DNA from: Iris pallida
Taxonomy: Eukaryota; Streptophyta; Magnoliopsida; Asparagales; Iridaceae
Direction: 5' to 3'
DNA: 64,000 bases
NCBI GenBank assembly: GCA_029216955.1
Contig: JANAVB010029819.1
Location: 38,809,767-38,873,766, forward strand
Below the pieces are notes generated by a model. The model saw only the letters and a list, made by a program, of their open reading frames with translations. It ran no database searches and was not told the DNA's origin. This document shows positions 34,444 to 47,072 of this stretch, in pieces (the stretch's first letter is position 1; each line of letters starts with the position of its first letter). Both the position numbers and the translations under genes were made by a program.

Positions 34444-36775
34444 GGTCATATCCACTACTCTACTCCCCCAGTCCCCAACAGTACGGTCAGTACTCTCGAA
34501 AGAGTTCGTGTATAACAGTGGTTTAAAATTGCAATGAAATGATTGTTAAAATAATCGTAAATCCACATAAATGTACTTGCCTTAAATTTCTTAAGTTGGA
34601 CGAGATTGGTTCTTCGGGATTTGAACAGTCACCTCTCTTCTTTGAAATCCTACATTCCGGAAATTATGTCTCAGAAACCACAACTCTAGAATCTAGTTAC
34701 AATCTCTAGATTTTGTTTCCTAGTCAATTTTAATCTTGTATTAATCAACACAAACAAAACACGCTTTTCTAGTGAGTTACAATTTAGGAAATCCAATTTA
34801 TGTTTTATTCTGGAAAACTTGTTTTTATCAACTTTATTGGGAAAAAGTTAGTATTTTATTATTATACATATAAATATATTTTTCTTTTCTTTAAGTAAGA
34901 AAATCATGAATTTTCTAACTAATTAATTAATAATAATATTAATTTATTCTACACGTTCACAAACTCAGCAAATCCACAAATAATTCCTACTTATTACAAT
35001 TCACAAAATAGATAAATGGGCTTATGCCCTTACATTTCCATGAATTAAAATAAGAGAAAATAAACTGTTAGTCCTACAAAATTAATAATAACTAATAATT
35101 TAAGAATAAAATAAAATAAGTCTCAGAACTGGTCCAATCTTCATTTACAGCTACTCTGCCTCAACATCCGGACAAACCGGTGCGTTTGCATTTCACTGGG
35201 ACCCATTGACCGATAAGGTCGTCGCCCAAAAATATTATTATTTCCGAAAATCATTTAAAAATCATTTTTATAATTTTTATAAAAATTTCGGCAGCACTTC
35301 CTCTATTTTTGGTCAACCCAAAAACTGGGAAAGTGTGCTACAACCTGCAAAAACAATCCCAAACCAGGGATACCCAAAAATATTTATATAAAATAACCAC
35401 AGAATAATTTCCTAAGCCACATCGGGAAACCCGGAATAATATCAGAATTCCCGAAACAGATTCAGAATTTCCTGAAAACACATCGGAACCCACAGGATTA
35501 TTTCCGAAATGTTCGGAAATTCCACAACAGAACTAATTCCCATAATTCCCGAAAATAGCCACAAAATTCTTCAAAAGCCAAGTGCCAAAAATCTCTAACC
35601 AACAGAATCATAACCCAAATAATATTGGCTAACCACAGCATCCGAAATATTTTCGGAAAACCAAATTTCCACAGAACTCTTTCCAAAGAGTTCACGTAAA
35701 AATCACAGAACCCAAAATCAGAGGACAATTGTCCGAAACCAGAAACATAGCAAAAAAAACCGAATTTTCCAAAGAAAATTCCCGGACCAGATTTCATCAT
35801 AGACCAAAAGAACTACGGGACTAACAGAAGTTACCGAAAAACGAAGGAATCCGAAGTGATGCCTCGGACTCAGAACGTTCCAGCACTCGCGGACAGTGGG
35901 AACCCACAGATCTGAGTCGAGTATGCTGACCGAGCGGGACAGAGTCGCGGGACAGCGCCGGAGGAGGAAAACACGTCGGAGCTAGGGCAGGGGCGCGGAT
36001 CCGGCAAAGGGACCGGGAAACTCGCGGGTGCCGGCGTTCAGGAGGCGCACGGGGGCAGTGGCTGGTCGGCAGAGGGGCGGGGTGGCGTCGGCCTGGGCGG
36101 TCCCCGCACAGGGGTCGGCGGTGGAGACACCGGAAGGAGGTCGGGCCGGCAGGAGACACGGGGAGCTAGGGCACGGGTTTGGAAAAGAGGGAAAAATGGG
36201 AATGGTGGTGATGGAAGTGAAATGGTGAAGGGTTTATATGGGAGAAGAGAGTTTGGGAGTTACCAGAAGAGGGAACGAGGAGTCGGGGAGTTACGAGAAG
36301 GAAGGGTCAGCCGACATTCTCCTCCAGAAGAGAGGAAGAGGAAAAAATGGTTTAATAAAAACTAATAAGTTATTTAAGTTAATAATTTTAGTACAAAAGC
36401 TTAATGGGTTATGGTTTATTGGGTTTTGGGCCTAAGGCTATGGGTCCAAGTTGTTTTAAACAATGAACTAACATAAAATTTTATGGGCTGAACAACAACA
36501 ATAAAATGGTTTTAAGGCTTTTGAGAAAATAATTTGTTTTCTTAATTAATTCAAAATATTTTAAAGTTCAATTAAAATCAAACCGGGTTTATATCTAAGC
36601 TGACATACAAAAACCTAATCAATTTATTTTCTTGAACATAATAATAATAATTTGTATTCTAAATACATAATTTTTAATTAGAAAAATTTGCATGTTTTGA
36701 TTAAACCCTAGTTTCAAAAATTCAATTTTCCCAAATTAATAATTGAAAAAAATTTCTAAAATTACGGGTTTCACA
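34444..36775 (-). repeat. RLG-B 5' LTR, outer part after RLG-C
   Basis: It starts with the duplicated target GGTCA (34444-34448), matches 18334-20660 in order, and ends GGGTTTCACA followed by CTCCC. The GC island is at about 35905-36180. Confidence 0.93.
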
Positions 36776-37302
36776 CTCCCTCTCCAATGGATCTCTCTCT
36801 CTCCAACGGACATCTTCTCCCCAAGGCTCCAATGGAAGAAAATTTCTCCTCTTCTTCGGCCTGAGCAGGTATGTTTTTCCCATTTAATCATATTTCTAAC
36901 GTCTATTTTTACTTTGATTTTATATAAATATCACTTTTTGCAATGCTAATATTATCTCTCCCTCTCACATTATCTCATTCTCTTTTTCTCTAAATCTCTA
37001 ATCTCTCTCTTTATTTTATTTATTTTTCCTTCATAGCCATCATTCCGGCGATCGTTGGCCGGACTTGAAGCAATTGGGCGTGTCCGGCACAGTCGCACAA
37101 TAACATTATCTGATTATTGAGAATTGAAAATTTAAAATTTGGGCTATTGTGCTGACTACTGAGGGTGCATGCTCATAGGTAAAAAATTATATAGAGGGAT
37201 GAGGAGAGGGCCTCATATTTATGAGACTTGTCTAGGACCTCCAAAATGCTGGAGTCGGCCCTGACATTGATGCACTTTTTATGAAGAAGGTTCATAACAA
37301 TA

Positions 37303-37777
37303 TGTTAATAATTAATGTACCCTGTCGATTCATGAGATGAAGAACATAATAAAATTGTTTGCGGAAGCGTACCTGAATCCATTGTCTTTGCTTGACGGAT
37401 CTTGAAGCAAACGTCTCTTTTGGGGTTTGATCTTCCAACCCGCTACGGCCCTTAATAACAAAGATTAAATCTTTATTCCTCTCTTTATTGATGGAGATAC
37501 AGAAGAGAATAGAGAAACCCTCTCTTTGGTGGCCGTATGAGTTGGGAACCATAACCCTAATGAATACACATATATATAGATATGTGTGTTGTGATATTTC
37601 TAATTTGGCCCCTCATCAAATTAGAATTATCTCCGGTATCTACACATTAATTCCATGACAATTATACCCTTAAGCCAATTTCCATATAGACCACTTTAAT
37701 TGGGCTTAATTATTTAGATAGCCCAAACATAATTAATTTTACATGTGTGGCCCCATAATTATTAAATAATTCCAACA
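37303..37777 (-). repeat. RLC-Z 3' LTR
   Basis: It matches 45447-45921 with roughly ten differences. In element orientation it is preceded, across the X1 insertion, by GGCCCAATGGTAGAT, which resembles the polypurine end of copia elements. Confidence 0.92.
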
Positions 37778-37781
37778 ATCT

Positions 37782-40624
37782 TGTCACTCTCCGTTCCCAG
37801 AATACGTATTTTTAATACATGTACTGCTTTAATATATTTATTTAATATTTATCATGTATTGCTCTGAAATTAAACCCCTTTAATTTTACGTTAATTAATA
37901 TTAATTAATTTCCTGCAATTTTATTTCTGTATTTTATTTTTCTGCTTCCATACTCTGCTTTAGCTTTACTTTGGATTGGTTTAGTTAAGTTGGTTCATCA
38001 TGAACCGAAACAAACCCCCACCTACCACCACCCCTTCCATTTAAAGCCCACCCCTTTCTCTCTCTTCATTACTTCACCATTAATCTTCTTCTTCCTCATA
38101 ACTCCTCCCCCACCTACCCGCCGCCAAGGCAAGTGCCAAACTTGCTTCTTGATGGATCACCATTATTATTGTTTCATCATCTTCCTTACTAAATCTTAAG
38201 CCTCTTTAGTACTTAGCATTTTCAATTTCCATGGTTCATTTCTTGTAGATCTAAGTTTAATGCATTTTCGGATTTCTTAGGTTCTGATCTAGTAAACTTT
38301 GTTATCTTCAAGTTTTGATGGTTCCATGTTGAAGAGAATTTTGTTCAACCCCATTTTGACCTATGGAAGTTCAGATTTGGGCTTGGAATGAAGGATTTAG
38401 AGAGCTTTGAAGCAATAGGTTTCCATGGTTCTGTCCTTAGAAAATTCGGAGAAGAAGAACAGATCCTGGCCGCATGACAGTGCTTGACCGTATGAGTTTT
38501 CATGCGACAAGTCTCCCTTGGCCGCATGGGCTTAGTCAGCCGCATGGGCTTAGTTAGCCGCATGGGCTTAGTCAGCCGCATGGGCTTAGTTAGCCGCATG
38601 GGCTTAGTTAGCCGCATATAGACTTGATCAGCCACTTGCCGCATAAGACCAGCCCGAGCCGCATAGAGTAATTTGGCCGCATGAGACTTATCTGCCGCAT
38701 ATAGGCTTGCGCCCATTTCAACCGTATGGCGCGGATCATTATCAGTCGTATGGCGCCGCGTGACTCCTTAGCCGCATATAGGCTTGCACCTATTCAGCCG
38801 CATAGAATTTTCCTTGGCCGTATGGGCGTATGTTGCCCGTAGCCGCATGAGACCCCTTTTGTTTCTAGCCACATAGGACTTTGCTAATTTATCCGCATGA
38901 GACTATTCTGTTCCGACCGTATGGAATCACCCTTGCCCAGCCGCATGTAATCCATTTCATTCCCGGCCGCATGAATCAATAATTTCCCAGCCGCATGAAT
39001 GCTGGCCATGATGCCTTTTGGCAGATTCTTGTTTCAAATTGGTATTGGTTTACATTGATTGACATTTATCACCATTGATTGATTGACTTGGCATTTATTA
39101 ACAGTAATTATTGTCTTGACATTAATAAACAGGGATTGTTATCTTAATTTAATAATAATTGATCATGCGTTCCTAGATGGAACTAAGAGACTGGCTAGTC
39201 GTCTTATTGAATTGAATGAATGAGACATGTTCATATTATGAGCTATTGAAATCGACTGGCTAATCTCGAATATTGGCATACAGGCACATGCAGGCTTCGA
39301 TTTATTTATTTATTTATTTATTTTCTACAACAGCAGCATGTGTACTTTATGGTCAAGGCATGATTATTCTGTGGTTAGTTTGACTGTTGCATTACGCTAT
39401 GTAAGACCTACAACCTAACCGTACGGGTATCGTTGTAGAGTTGTGCATATCGTACCCCGTACACAAGTACTCATTCTGAATGACCATGATCCACGACATA
39501 GGATTTCACTCAACATAGAGATTATTAAGTTAAATAAAATAATAATGCATGGAGAGAATGGATTCTCAAGTTCTTACATGGCAGCCCTCTTGGGACTATT
39601 AAGTGCCCGACAGGTCGGCTGGTTCCTACAGATACTGCAAATCTGCCACACGGACAGGGAGCAGAATCTGGTTATATTATTTATTGTATATTATATATTG
39701 ATGACGGGCGTCCCGCTAGGACTCGTCTAATTCATGATTGGCACAATTGATTGACTGGTTAAACTAGCCTTGCTTGCACATAGTAAGAACTGAGGAATTC
39801 CTATTGCATAATTCCAGGATAACTTGGAACTCACAGTAGCAAGCCATATTAGTTGTATGGCCGTTTAAATTAATTTGTTTGTGTACTGTACCTACTCTGT
39901 TACCTAACTGAGATGATCAGAATGTCAGGACATAACGAGCCAACTTCTGTCCTTGTTTGGTTGGGAGGTTGGTTCGAAGTGTCGTGATGTTATGTGAATC
40001 CTAGTAGATAGCAGAGATCTATTATCATTACTGGCTTCATTTCTTATATCGTGCTTCCTTGCGGTACTTGCTATTAGAGGTCTAACCTCTCTGGTTTTGC
40101 ATGGCCAGATTTAGAGCCGGTTCCCGAGGATCCAACTTACTTCTACCTCCAAGATGGTCAATACTAGAGGGATGATCGCAGGAGGACTCGAGTGGATTTC
40201 TTACTTCCCTGCTCGTTTTGTTATCTACTTTATACCTTGCCGTTTGGCACCGACATGTTAGTCGGATTGTCTTGTACTTACTTTTGTATAATTGTAACTA
40301 AAGTCAGGCTGCAGCTGATAAACAATTGTGTATACTTTGTTACATCCTCTGGCTATATTTTGATAAAGCCAGGTATCAAGAACATTTTGACTGAGCGTTT
40401 GTGACGCCTTACTGCTTTATCTTACATGTTCACTATTTCTGTTTCTTGTTTGAATGATTGAGACAATAGATGTGAAGTGACCATAGGGAGACTTTCATGT
40501 AGTATGCACCCCCCTCGTCATGTTAGACAACATTGATCGTATTATACGGTATTCATCTACCCGTAATACGTAGCTGGTTGAGTCATTCTCCCGCTCTCCA
40601 GTATTCTGGTTCTGGGGCGTGACA
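37782..40624 (+). mobile_element. Solo LTR X1 of a gypsy-type element
   Basis: It starts TGTCACTCTCC and ends GGGGCGTGACA, with 6-bp terminal inverted repeats TGTCAC/GTGACA. The duplication AATCT lies at 37777-37781 and 40625-40629, so this is a single LTR left by LTR-LTR recombination. Orientation is taken from the start TGTCAC...TATTTTTAATAC and the end GGTTCTGGGGCGTGACA, resembling Tekay-type LTRs. About 17 exact GCCGCAT words lie in 38468-38996. No gene is present: ORFs here come from repeats. Confidence 0.88.
38521..38617 (+). repeat. 18-bp tandem repeat in X1
   Basis: Five adjoining copies of GCCGCATGGGCTTAGTCA (C or T near the end) are followed by a partial, diverged sixth copy. They form the core of the wider GCCGCAT field. 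Confidence 0.95.
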
Positions 40625-40629
40625 AATCT

Positions 40630-41819
40630 ACCATTGGGCCACATATGTAACCTTATAATTGTGTTAACCTTAGTGAGCTCATAAATCACTATCTTAATTC
40701 TTAGGGTATATCCGGACAATCTCGTCCATTAACCATATCAACATAGGATCAAAGCGGCCTTCGTCACATATAGCGTAACTAAACCATCAATGGTCACATA
40801 TACCAATATAGCTAAACGACATAGATCAATCATGGATGTGTAGCATAGAAATTACACGCAATGTGATCAATACATGTCTATTTCCAATTGGTCCTCCTTA
40901 ACTTTAGTGAGATCAATAATTTAACATAATGAAAACAGAATGAACTGAATTTCCATATATCTGATCAGATAAATATCCAAAATACTTTAATACATAAATG
41001 TGTCCAAAACCAAGTAGCACCCAAATACATAAAATACAAACTCCCACTATATTGCCATAGTCTTAATTAACACCCATATGAGCAGTATGCTCATGAAAGA
41101 CCCTGGGTGATAATGCTTTTGTGAGTGGATCCGCTAACATGGAGTTTGTCCTAATGTGCTATATGGACACTATAACCATTCTGAATTCTTTCTTTCACAA
41201 CTAGAAACTTATGTCAATATCCTTTACTTATACAAGTTTCTGTTGTTTTTGGAATACATTACTGCTGATTTATTGTCACACCATAATTTAAGTGGTCTTT
41301 CAACACCGTACTGTAGGCGCAGCCTTGTGACAATTTCGCAACCATATTCCCTGAATAGGTACCCCACAGCATGTTATAAACCTTGCTTTCATGGTGGAAG
41401 AAATTATGAGTGCATGTTTGACACTCACCCAAATATACCTCCATTACTCAGCATAACCTGATGTGGATCTTCTGCTGTATTGGCATCCAACAAAATCGGA
41501 GTCAGAATACCTTACGATCTCCAGAATTATCCGATCTCCTACAAAGAGCATATAATTTGTTGTTCTCTATTAATTACTTAAGTAGTTTGGCTGCTATCCA
41601 ATGATCCATCCATATTCGCTTAAATATTTGCCTAACATCCTAATATGTACGCAATATCCTGACGCATACATACTTGGGCATACATTAGACTCCCTACAAC
41701 TGATCATGAAAGAAAAATCTATTGTATTTTTTTAATTTTAAGGCTAATGTTATGGCACTTGATTGAAACTGAATTTGTCTCCTTTAACGAGAGGTGTCAC
41801 CTGGTTTGCATTGAATACT
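40630..41819 (-). pseudogene. RLC-Z RNase H remnants and 3' untranslated region
   Basis: At about 41070-41145 the - strand reads LADPLTKALSPRVFHEHTAHMG, the C-terminal end of a copia RNase H. Upstream to 41819, short pieces such as TVLKDHLNYGVTINQQ (about 41259-41310) are out of frame with one another. 40630-41060 shows no gene and would be the 3' untranslated region ending in the polypurine tract. Confidence 0.72.
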
Positions 41820-42038
41820 TTAATCAATATACAAAACCAGAAAATTATTCCTACTTCCACTGAACTTGTGATACACACAATCTTCAACAGTGTTTATCTC
41901 AAAACCAAATGAGATAATCACTTGGTAAAACTTTAAGTACCTTTGACGAGAATCCTGCTTGAGTCCATGAATAGATTTTGTCAATATATAAACTATATTA
42001 TTTGGGCCTTTCGACACAAAGTTTTCTGTATGCACCAT
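41820..42038 (-). pseudogene. RLC-Z reverse transcriptase fragment
   Basis: The segment reads SIHGLKQDSRQRYLKFYQVI then NTVEDCVYHKFSGS and FLVLYID, matching the RT region usually written SIYGLKQASRQWYLKFHQVI...LYVDD. The frame ends at the catalytic Asp. Bases 42039-42770 contain a Gln/Glu-rich linker text between integrase and RT but no integrase core. Confidence 0.85.
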
Positions 42039-42988
42039 AAATTATTTCGTCGATGTTACCATTAAGAAACACAATTTTGACATCCATTTAATGTAACTCA
42101 AGATCAAAATGTGCAATAAGTGCTGTGATTGTTTTAAAAGAGTCTTTTAAAGAAACCAAAGAAAAGTCTCTTTAAAAAACAATCCCTTCCTCTTCTCTTG
42201 AGGTTGTTGAGTTTGTTCCTCAGAAACAATTACCTTAACTTGAATGGGGGATACCTTTATGTTGTCTTGTTGAGGTAGCTCAACATCGACTTATAGAGGT
42301 AATTCGACATTGTCTTATTGAGACTCCGAATTCACTTCTTGATCAATGACAGGTGCAGAATCTTGTACATTGTCAAAAGTGATAGTAGAAATCGCAATCG
42401 ATTCCTCCTCAAAGAATGTCATTGACTTTATTTTTCCCCCAAACTCAACATCCTCAAAAATATTACAATTCTCGTCTAAAAAATTCTTTATTTATTTTTT
42501 TGTGTTTAGTACCACGTTGTTCCATATGCAAGGTTTCTTTATAGGATGCAATAGTTTCAAGTGATAATAGTATGTCACGAACATAAAAAAAATAATACCA
42601 ACATTATTTTGAATTTAAAGATAGATCAAACTTTATTGTTCCTAAATAAATAATGATAAATAAGATTGTCAAACAAGAAAACTGAAACTAAATTTCGTCT
42701 AAAAGACGGTACAATAAAAGCTTTAGATAAAATTGTCTATCAAATCCAATAATAACTAATATCCAAAATTTGTCCTATTGCATCCACTTCTACCGACTTG
42801 TCGTCTCCCACATAGATGTATCTTTCACCATCAATTGGCTTTCGGTAGATCTGGCAACCCTGCATAGAAACACTGATGTGAGTATTGTACCAAAATCTAA
42901 TCACCATGTGTTTCTTAATACTGAAGCTAAATCATACCAAATTAAGAAATGTACCTTTCTTTACACGCCATGCGTGGTACTTTGTGCA

Positions 42989-43711
42989 TTACTTCTTTAC
43001 GTGTCCCGGCTTGCCACAAAAGAAACAACCATTAGCCTCAGTTTGTTGTTTCTTTTGTACTGGACCCTTAGTAGCTTCTGTATTCTTTCGCTTAGTGCCC
43101 TTATACTTGTCTTTAGGGGTGGTAGCCAAATTAGCACTTTCAATTTTATCTTGCTTCAATCTCCCTTCTTCTTGTACACAGTACGAAATAAGCTCATTTA
43201 GAGTCCATTTTTCCTTTTGATAGTTGTAACTGACCTTGAACTGATTGTACTGTGTAGGAAGTGAGAGCAATACCAAATAAACGAGCAAGTCATCCGACAA
43301 GTCAAGCTTAAGTGCCTTAAGTTTTGAAGCAATCTGAGACATCTCCATGATGTACTCCCTTATGTTACCTTTGCCTTTATATTTCATGGTAATCAAGTGC
43401 AACAAAAGTGTGCTTGTTTCTGCCTTATCATTCTTTGCAAATCGCTTCTCGATTTCAGCAAGGAATTGTTTGGCATTAGTAACCTCATCAGATATTGCAC
43501 CCCTGAATGCCTCTGGAATACCGTGCTTTATGATCATTAGACTCATGAAGTTTGAGCGTTCCCACTTCTCGAAGTTCGCTCTGTCACCAGATGAACTGTC
43601 ATCCTTAGGAGTGGTGGGACGCTCAATCCTAAGTGCAAGGTCTAGATCCATGCAGCCGAGAACAATATATATGTTCTCTTTCCAGTCCTTGAAGTTTGTT
43701 CCGTTAAGCAT
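42989..43711 (-). pseudogene. gag: RLC-Z gag (UBN2 type) with truncated knuckle
   Basis: The 240-codon frame opens MLNGTNFKDWKENIYIVLG, followed by UBN2-type sequence (AEIEKRFAKNDKAETSTLL, then LVYLVLLSLPTQYNQFKVSY) and a knuckle start CFFCGKPGHVKK that runs into a stop before the final Cys. The first 30-40 residues of a usual gag lie upstream in a broken frame. It is the best preserved part of RLC-Z, but cut off from pol. Confidence 0.87.
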
Positions 43712-45431
43712 TGGAATTGAGTTCAGATTAGCAGATATTGTAGCAACACTAGCTGAAAAGAGAACAAAAATAAATAAATAAACAAATATGCTCTAATTAA
43801 TAACCAAAGAATAAAAGATAGTCAAACAAATTTAAATAATGGTGAACCCCATCTCAAGATACCTAGTGCATCATTAATATCAAGTCTTTGGACAGTGATA
43901 TTAACTGCAAGTGGTACACTTGGTGTAGTGATCAAATGTTGACAATAAGTTATGTCAAATAGTAAGCCTATCTTTGGATCGAGTTACTATTCACATGTAA
44001 ACCGTATAATTGTCACACATTTATCACCACAAGTATGCGTGCAATTCGGCCAAGTATTAACCTTCCTTTGGGCCGACTAATACCCGCATGAATATGCACA
44101 CACAAACATCTGACATACCTCGTAGACTATCTACGCAAAAGCGGTCACTTTGGCGACGTCTTGTTTCAATGAGTCTACTTAGAATATTGGACAACTATTG
44201 CTAGTCACAAAAAGGCACCCAAAAATAATTTGAATGTTGACTAAATTTTACAAAACCGAATCATGTCCAGAACTTTATGTACATGCATAATTAAAATATT
44301 ACAACTCAAATAAGATAATCATAAGTATGTGAATCTCTTTACATGATTCAAACAAATATTCTTAATTTGACTAAACTGAGCAATGTCAATATAATAAAAT
44401 TCACGTAATATTTTACTGAAGATATGGACCAATAGATTGCTTCAAATAATCCATAAATATTATATTAAAATAATCTGCTGAAAAAAAGTACGTCAATAGA
44501 TTACATCAAATATATGACTTAGAACATAAATTTATTGGAAACTAAATTTATGCCAAACATAAAATTGTCTATATTTGATTCCAATTTGTCCTCCAATGAT
44601 CAACTTAGATTGGAAAACACTCTAAATTGAGTAACACCAAATATCTATCAGAATAAGTAATTGGAATCTAACCGACATTCCATATTATTACATGCGTCCA
44701 TATCTAATATTTAAACATTAACCAGAGATTATTACTGTACATAAATAATGAATTAGCTTGTGAAGACGTAGCAGTTGCAATTTGGCAAGCTGTGTGTAAC
44801 ATATGTAAGCATGAACTTCATAGCTAGTAACAAAGAAAAAAAGCACAGACAAAACCATGTCTTTTGATAGACAAATAAATTTCCTCAAGCAACAAAGAAA
44901 TTTCCTCAAGCAACAAAGAAAAGCACAGATCTAGTCTCTGCTCCGCTCAATCAAGCAGGCTAAGTAACCCCCTCAAGCAAGCAAATAAATTTCCTGCATG
45001 TACTATAATTCCGATTGGAGTTCTGAAGAATCTAACAAGATCTAATGGTTGCCGAGAATTCATGTCTCGGATTCGGGTCATCAACGGATCCACACGGAAT
45101 AAAACAGACTTCTAAATTTTCATGGCCACATTATTATTATTATTATTTATCATAGAACAGAATTAAACTTCGAAACCCAATTAAACTTCCGTGTAAGATA
45201 CATCATCTAAAAAGTTTTATCATAACAGTTTATCTAAATCAAATACCATGAACCAATTATCAATAAAAATTGGAATTAGCATACCTAATTTGTTCTTCCT
45301 TTATGGATCCTTAAAAAAAATTATTGAGTAATCGAAACCCAAAATTACATTAGATATAACGTTCTAGGGTTCCTGAACAATAATAAAAAAAATTGGATTC
45401 TGAAACTTCAAACTCATGAATCAAACAAGGT
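43712..45431 (-). other. RLC-Z leader, no gene
   Basis: This is an AT-rich 1.7-kb stretch between the priming site and gag, with no protein motif on either strand. A (TTA)n microsatellite occurs at about 45130-45150. The length is unusual for the leader of a copia element and may include foreign sequence. Confidence 0.55.
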
Positions 45432-45444
45432 GGCTCTGATACCA
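45432..45444 (-). promoter_or_regulatory. RLC-Z primer binding site (initiator Met tRNA)
   Basis: GGCTCTGATACCA on the + strand is TGGTATCAGAGCC in element orientation and lies 2 nt from the LTR. Confidence 0.94.
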
Positions 45445-45446
45445 CT

Positions 45447-45921
45447 TGTTAATAATTAATATACCCTGTCGATTCATGAGATGAAGAATATAATAAAATT
45501 GTTTGCGGAAGCGTACCTGAATCCATTGTCTTTGCTTGACGGATCTTGAAGCAAACGTCTCTTTTGGGGTTTGATCTTCCAACCCGCTACGGCCCTTAAT
45601 AACAAAGATTAAATCTTTATTCCTCTCTTTGTTGATGGGGATATAGAAGAGAATAGAGAAACCCTCTCTTTGGTGGCCGTATGAGTTGGGGACCATAACC
45701 CTAATGAATACACATATATATAGATATGTGTGTTGTGATATTTCAAATTTGGCCCCTCATCAAATTAGAATTATCTCCGGTATCTACACATTAATTCCAT
45801 GACAATTATACCCTTAAGCCAATTTCCATATAGACCACTTTAATTTGGCTTAATTATTTAGATAGCCCAAACATAATTAATTTTACATGTGTGGCCCCAT
45901 AATTATTGAATAATTCCAACA
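45447..45921 (-). repeat. RLC-Z 5' LTR
   Basis: It begins TGTTGGAATT in element orientation and ends TTAACA beside the priming site. It is followed on the + side by ATCT and X2. Confidence 0.92.
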
Positions 45922-47072
45922 ATCTTGTCACTCTCCGTTCCCAGAATATGTATTTTTAATACGTATGCGTGTTTTGGACCCATATTTTATTTAGTCATGA
46001 TTAGTTATCTTGGTTTATTTTGCATTGGCTTGGTTTTATTGGCATTGATAGTTTAAATGGTTTATTGGTTTATTTTTTGGATTAGTGAGGCATGGTTTGG
46101 TTTGCTTGGTTCATTATGAACCATAGGGGTGAACCCCCTACCTACCACTACCATCCCCATTTATTGACCCCCTTCTCCTTCTCTCTCCTCATTAATCATC
46201 TTCTTCTTCCTCATTTACTTCCTTACCTACCAGAGAGAGGGAGAGAGAGGTCTAGGCAAGTGTAACTTGCTTCATGAAGGAACTCCAATTTTATTGCTTC
46301 ATTCTCTTCCTTACAGCATTTTAACTTACTTTAGTACTTGGCATTTCTACTTTCTATGGCTAGATTCTTGTAGATCTAAGTTTATACTATTTTCGGATTT
46401 CTTGGGTTTTGATCTATTTAATCTTGTTTTTATCAAGTTCTGATGGTTCCATGTTGTAGAGCATTTCGTTCTGCCCTATTTTGACCTATGGAAGTTCGGA
46501 TTTGGACTCTGGATGAAAGGTTCATGGAGCTTGGGAGCCATGGCTTGAAGAGTTCTTCTCTTCGGAAGGATGAGAAGAAGAACTGTTCACAGCCGCATGA
46601 ACTTAGCCGCATAGTCTTTATGCGGCAAGTTTCCTTCCTGCCGCATAAGCCTTGCTGCACTGTTTAGTCGCATGGCCTATGGCGCAGGGACTAACTCATC
46701 AGTCGCATGAAGGTTTAATCCTCGGCCGCATGAACTTTCAATCCCAGCCGCATGACTTAGGACCATTATTTTAGCCGTATGTGACTTAACTCGGGCCGCA
46801 TGGACTTGATTGGTTATTTTAGCCGTATGAACCCTTGATTGAATGCTAGCCACATGAAGACCCGCCCATTTCCAGCCACATTGGACTGAGCCGCATGAAC
46901 TCAACGCTCGCGAGCCGCATAGACCGCAGTCTCTCAGCCGCAAGGGTTTGCTTTCCTTGACCGCATAGTCATTGCTTCCCGCAGCCGCATGGGTTGCTCC
47001 TCCCCGGCCGCATGTACTTGATTGGTCAGCCAGCCGCATGGACCCATCCCCGCCAGCCGCATGAGTTCTCTA

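Larger units (their letters stand above)
17747..36775 (-). mobile_element. RLG-B: non-autonomous gypsy-type element with a gag-like ORF only, split by RLG-C
   Basis: The target duplication CTCCC lies at 17742-17746 and 36776-36780. LTRs are 17747-20660 (2914 bp) and 24263-24849 plus 34449-36775 (also 2914 bp once RLG-C and the duplicated GGTCA are removed). The 3.6-kb internal region has one open frame, a two-knuckle protein on the - strand, and no sign of protease, RT, RNase H or integrase. By eye the LTRs differ at about 25 positions, near 0.9 percent, mostly transitions. Ends, leader and polypurine block match RLG-A and RLG-C. Confidence 0.94.
17457..37263. mobile_element. Non-autonomous hAT-type DNA transposon, split by RLG-B
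   Basis: The left end CATGGCCAGCTCCA at 17457 and the inverted right end (CAGGGCCGACTCCA read on the - strand from 37263) agree at 11 of 14 positions. The flanking 8-bp sequences are ACATAGAT (17449-17456) and ACATTGAT (37264-37271), 7 of 8 identical, as expected for a hAT duplication. Without RLG-B the element is only about 770 bp and holds no transposase, so it is a MITE-like copy. Near its left end is a perfect 16-bp palindrome, CTAGGCAGCTGCCTAG (17483-17498), followed by a second inverted repeat, CCTCCT...AGGAGG. Confidence 0.8.
37303..45921 (-). mobile_element. RLC-Z: decayed Ty1/copia retrotransposon containing solo LTR X1
   Basis: Two 475-bp LTRs (37303-37777, 45447-45921) start TGTTAATAATTAAT and end TCCAACA on the + strand, and differ by about 2 percent. 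An initiator Met tRNA priming site beside the right LTR fixes the - orientation. The body holds gag, an RT fragment and an RNase H tail; protease and the integrase core were not found. No target duplication joins the two outer flanks: CAATA lies before the left LTR, while the right LTR is followed by ATCT and then X2. The right flank has therefore been rearranged. The RT text suggests the Tork lineage. Confidence 0.88.

Noticed and set aside
37303..37819. Longer RLC-Z LTR of 517 bp including TGTCACTCTCC...TTTTAATACA
   Set aside because: The AATCT duplication and TGTCAC/GTGACA ends show that the extra bases belong to X1, and the priming site fits the 475-bp LTR.
38345..38716. 123-codon ORF with MRLTKP repeats
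   Set aside because: Translation of the 18-bp GCCGCAT tandem array in a solo LTR.
38468..38996. CRISPR-like array
   Set aside because: Repeat words are 7-18 bp with no constant-length spacers, and the context is a plant LTR.
46677..47039. 120-codon - strand ORF in X2
   Set aside because: Crosses the GCCGCAT word field and has no domain.
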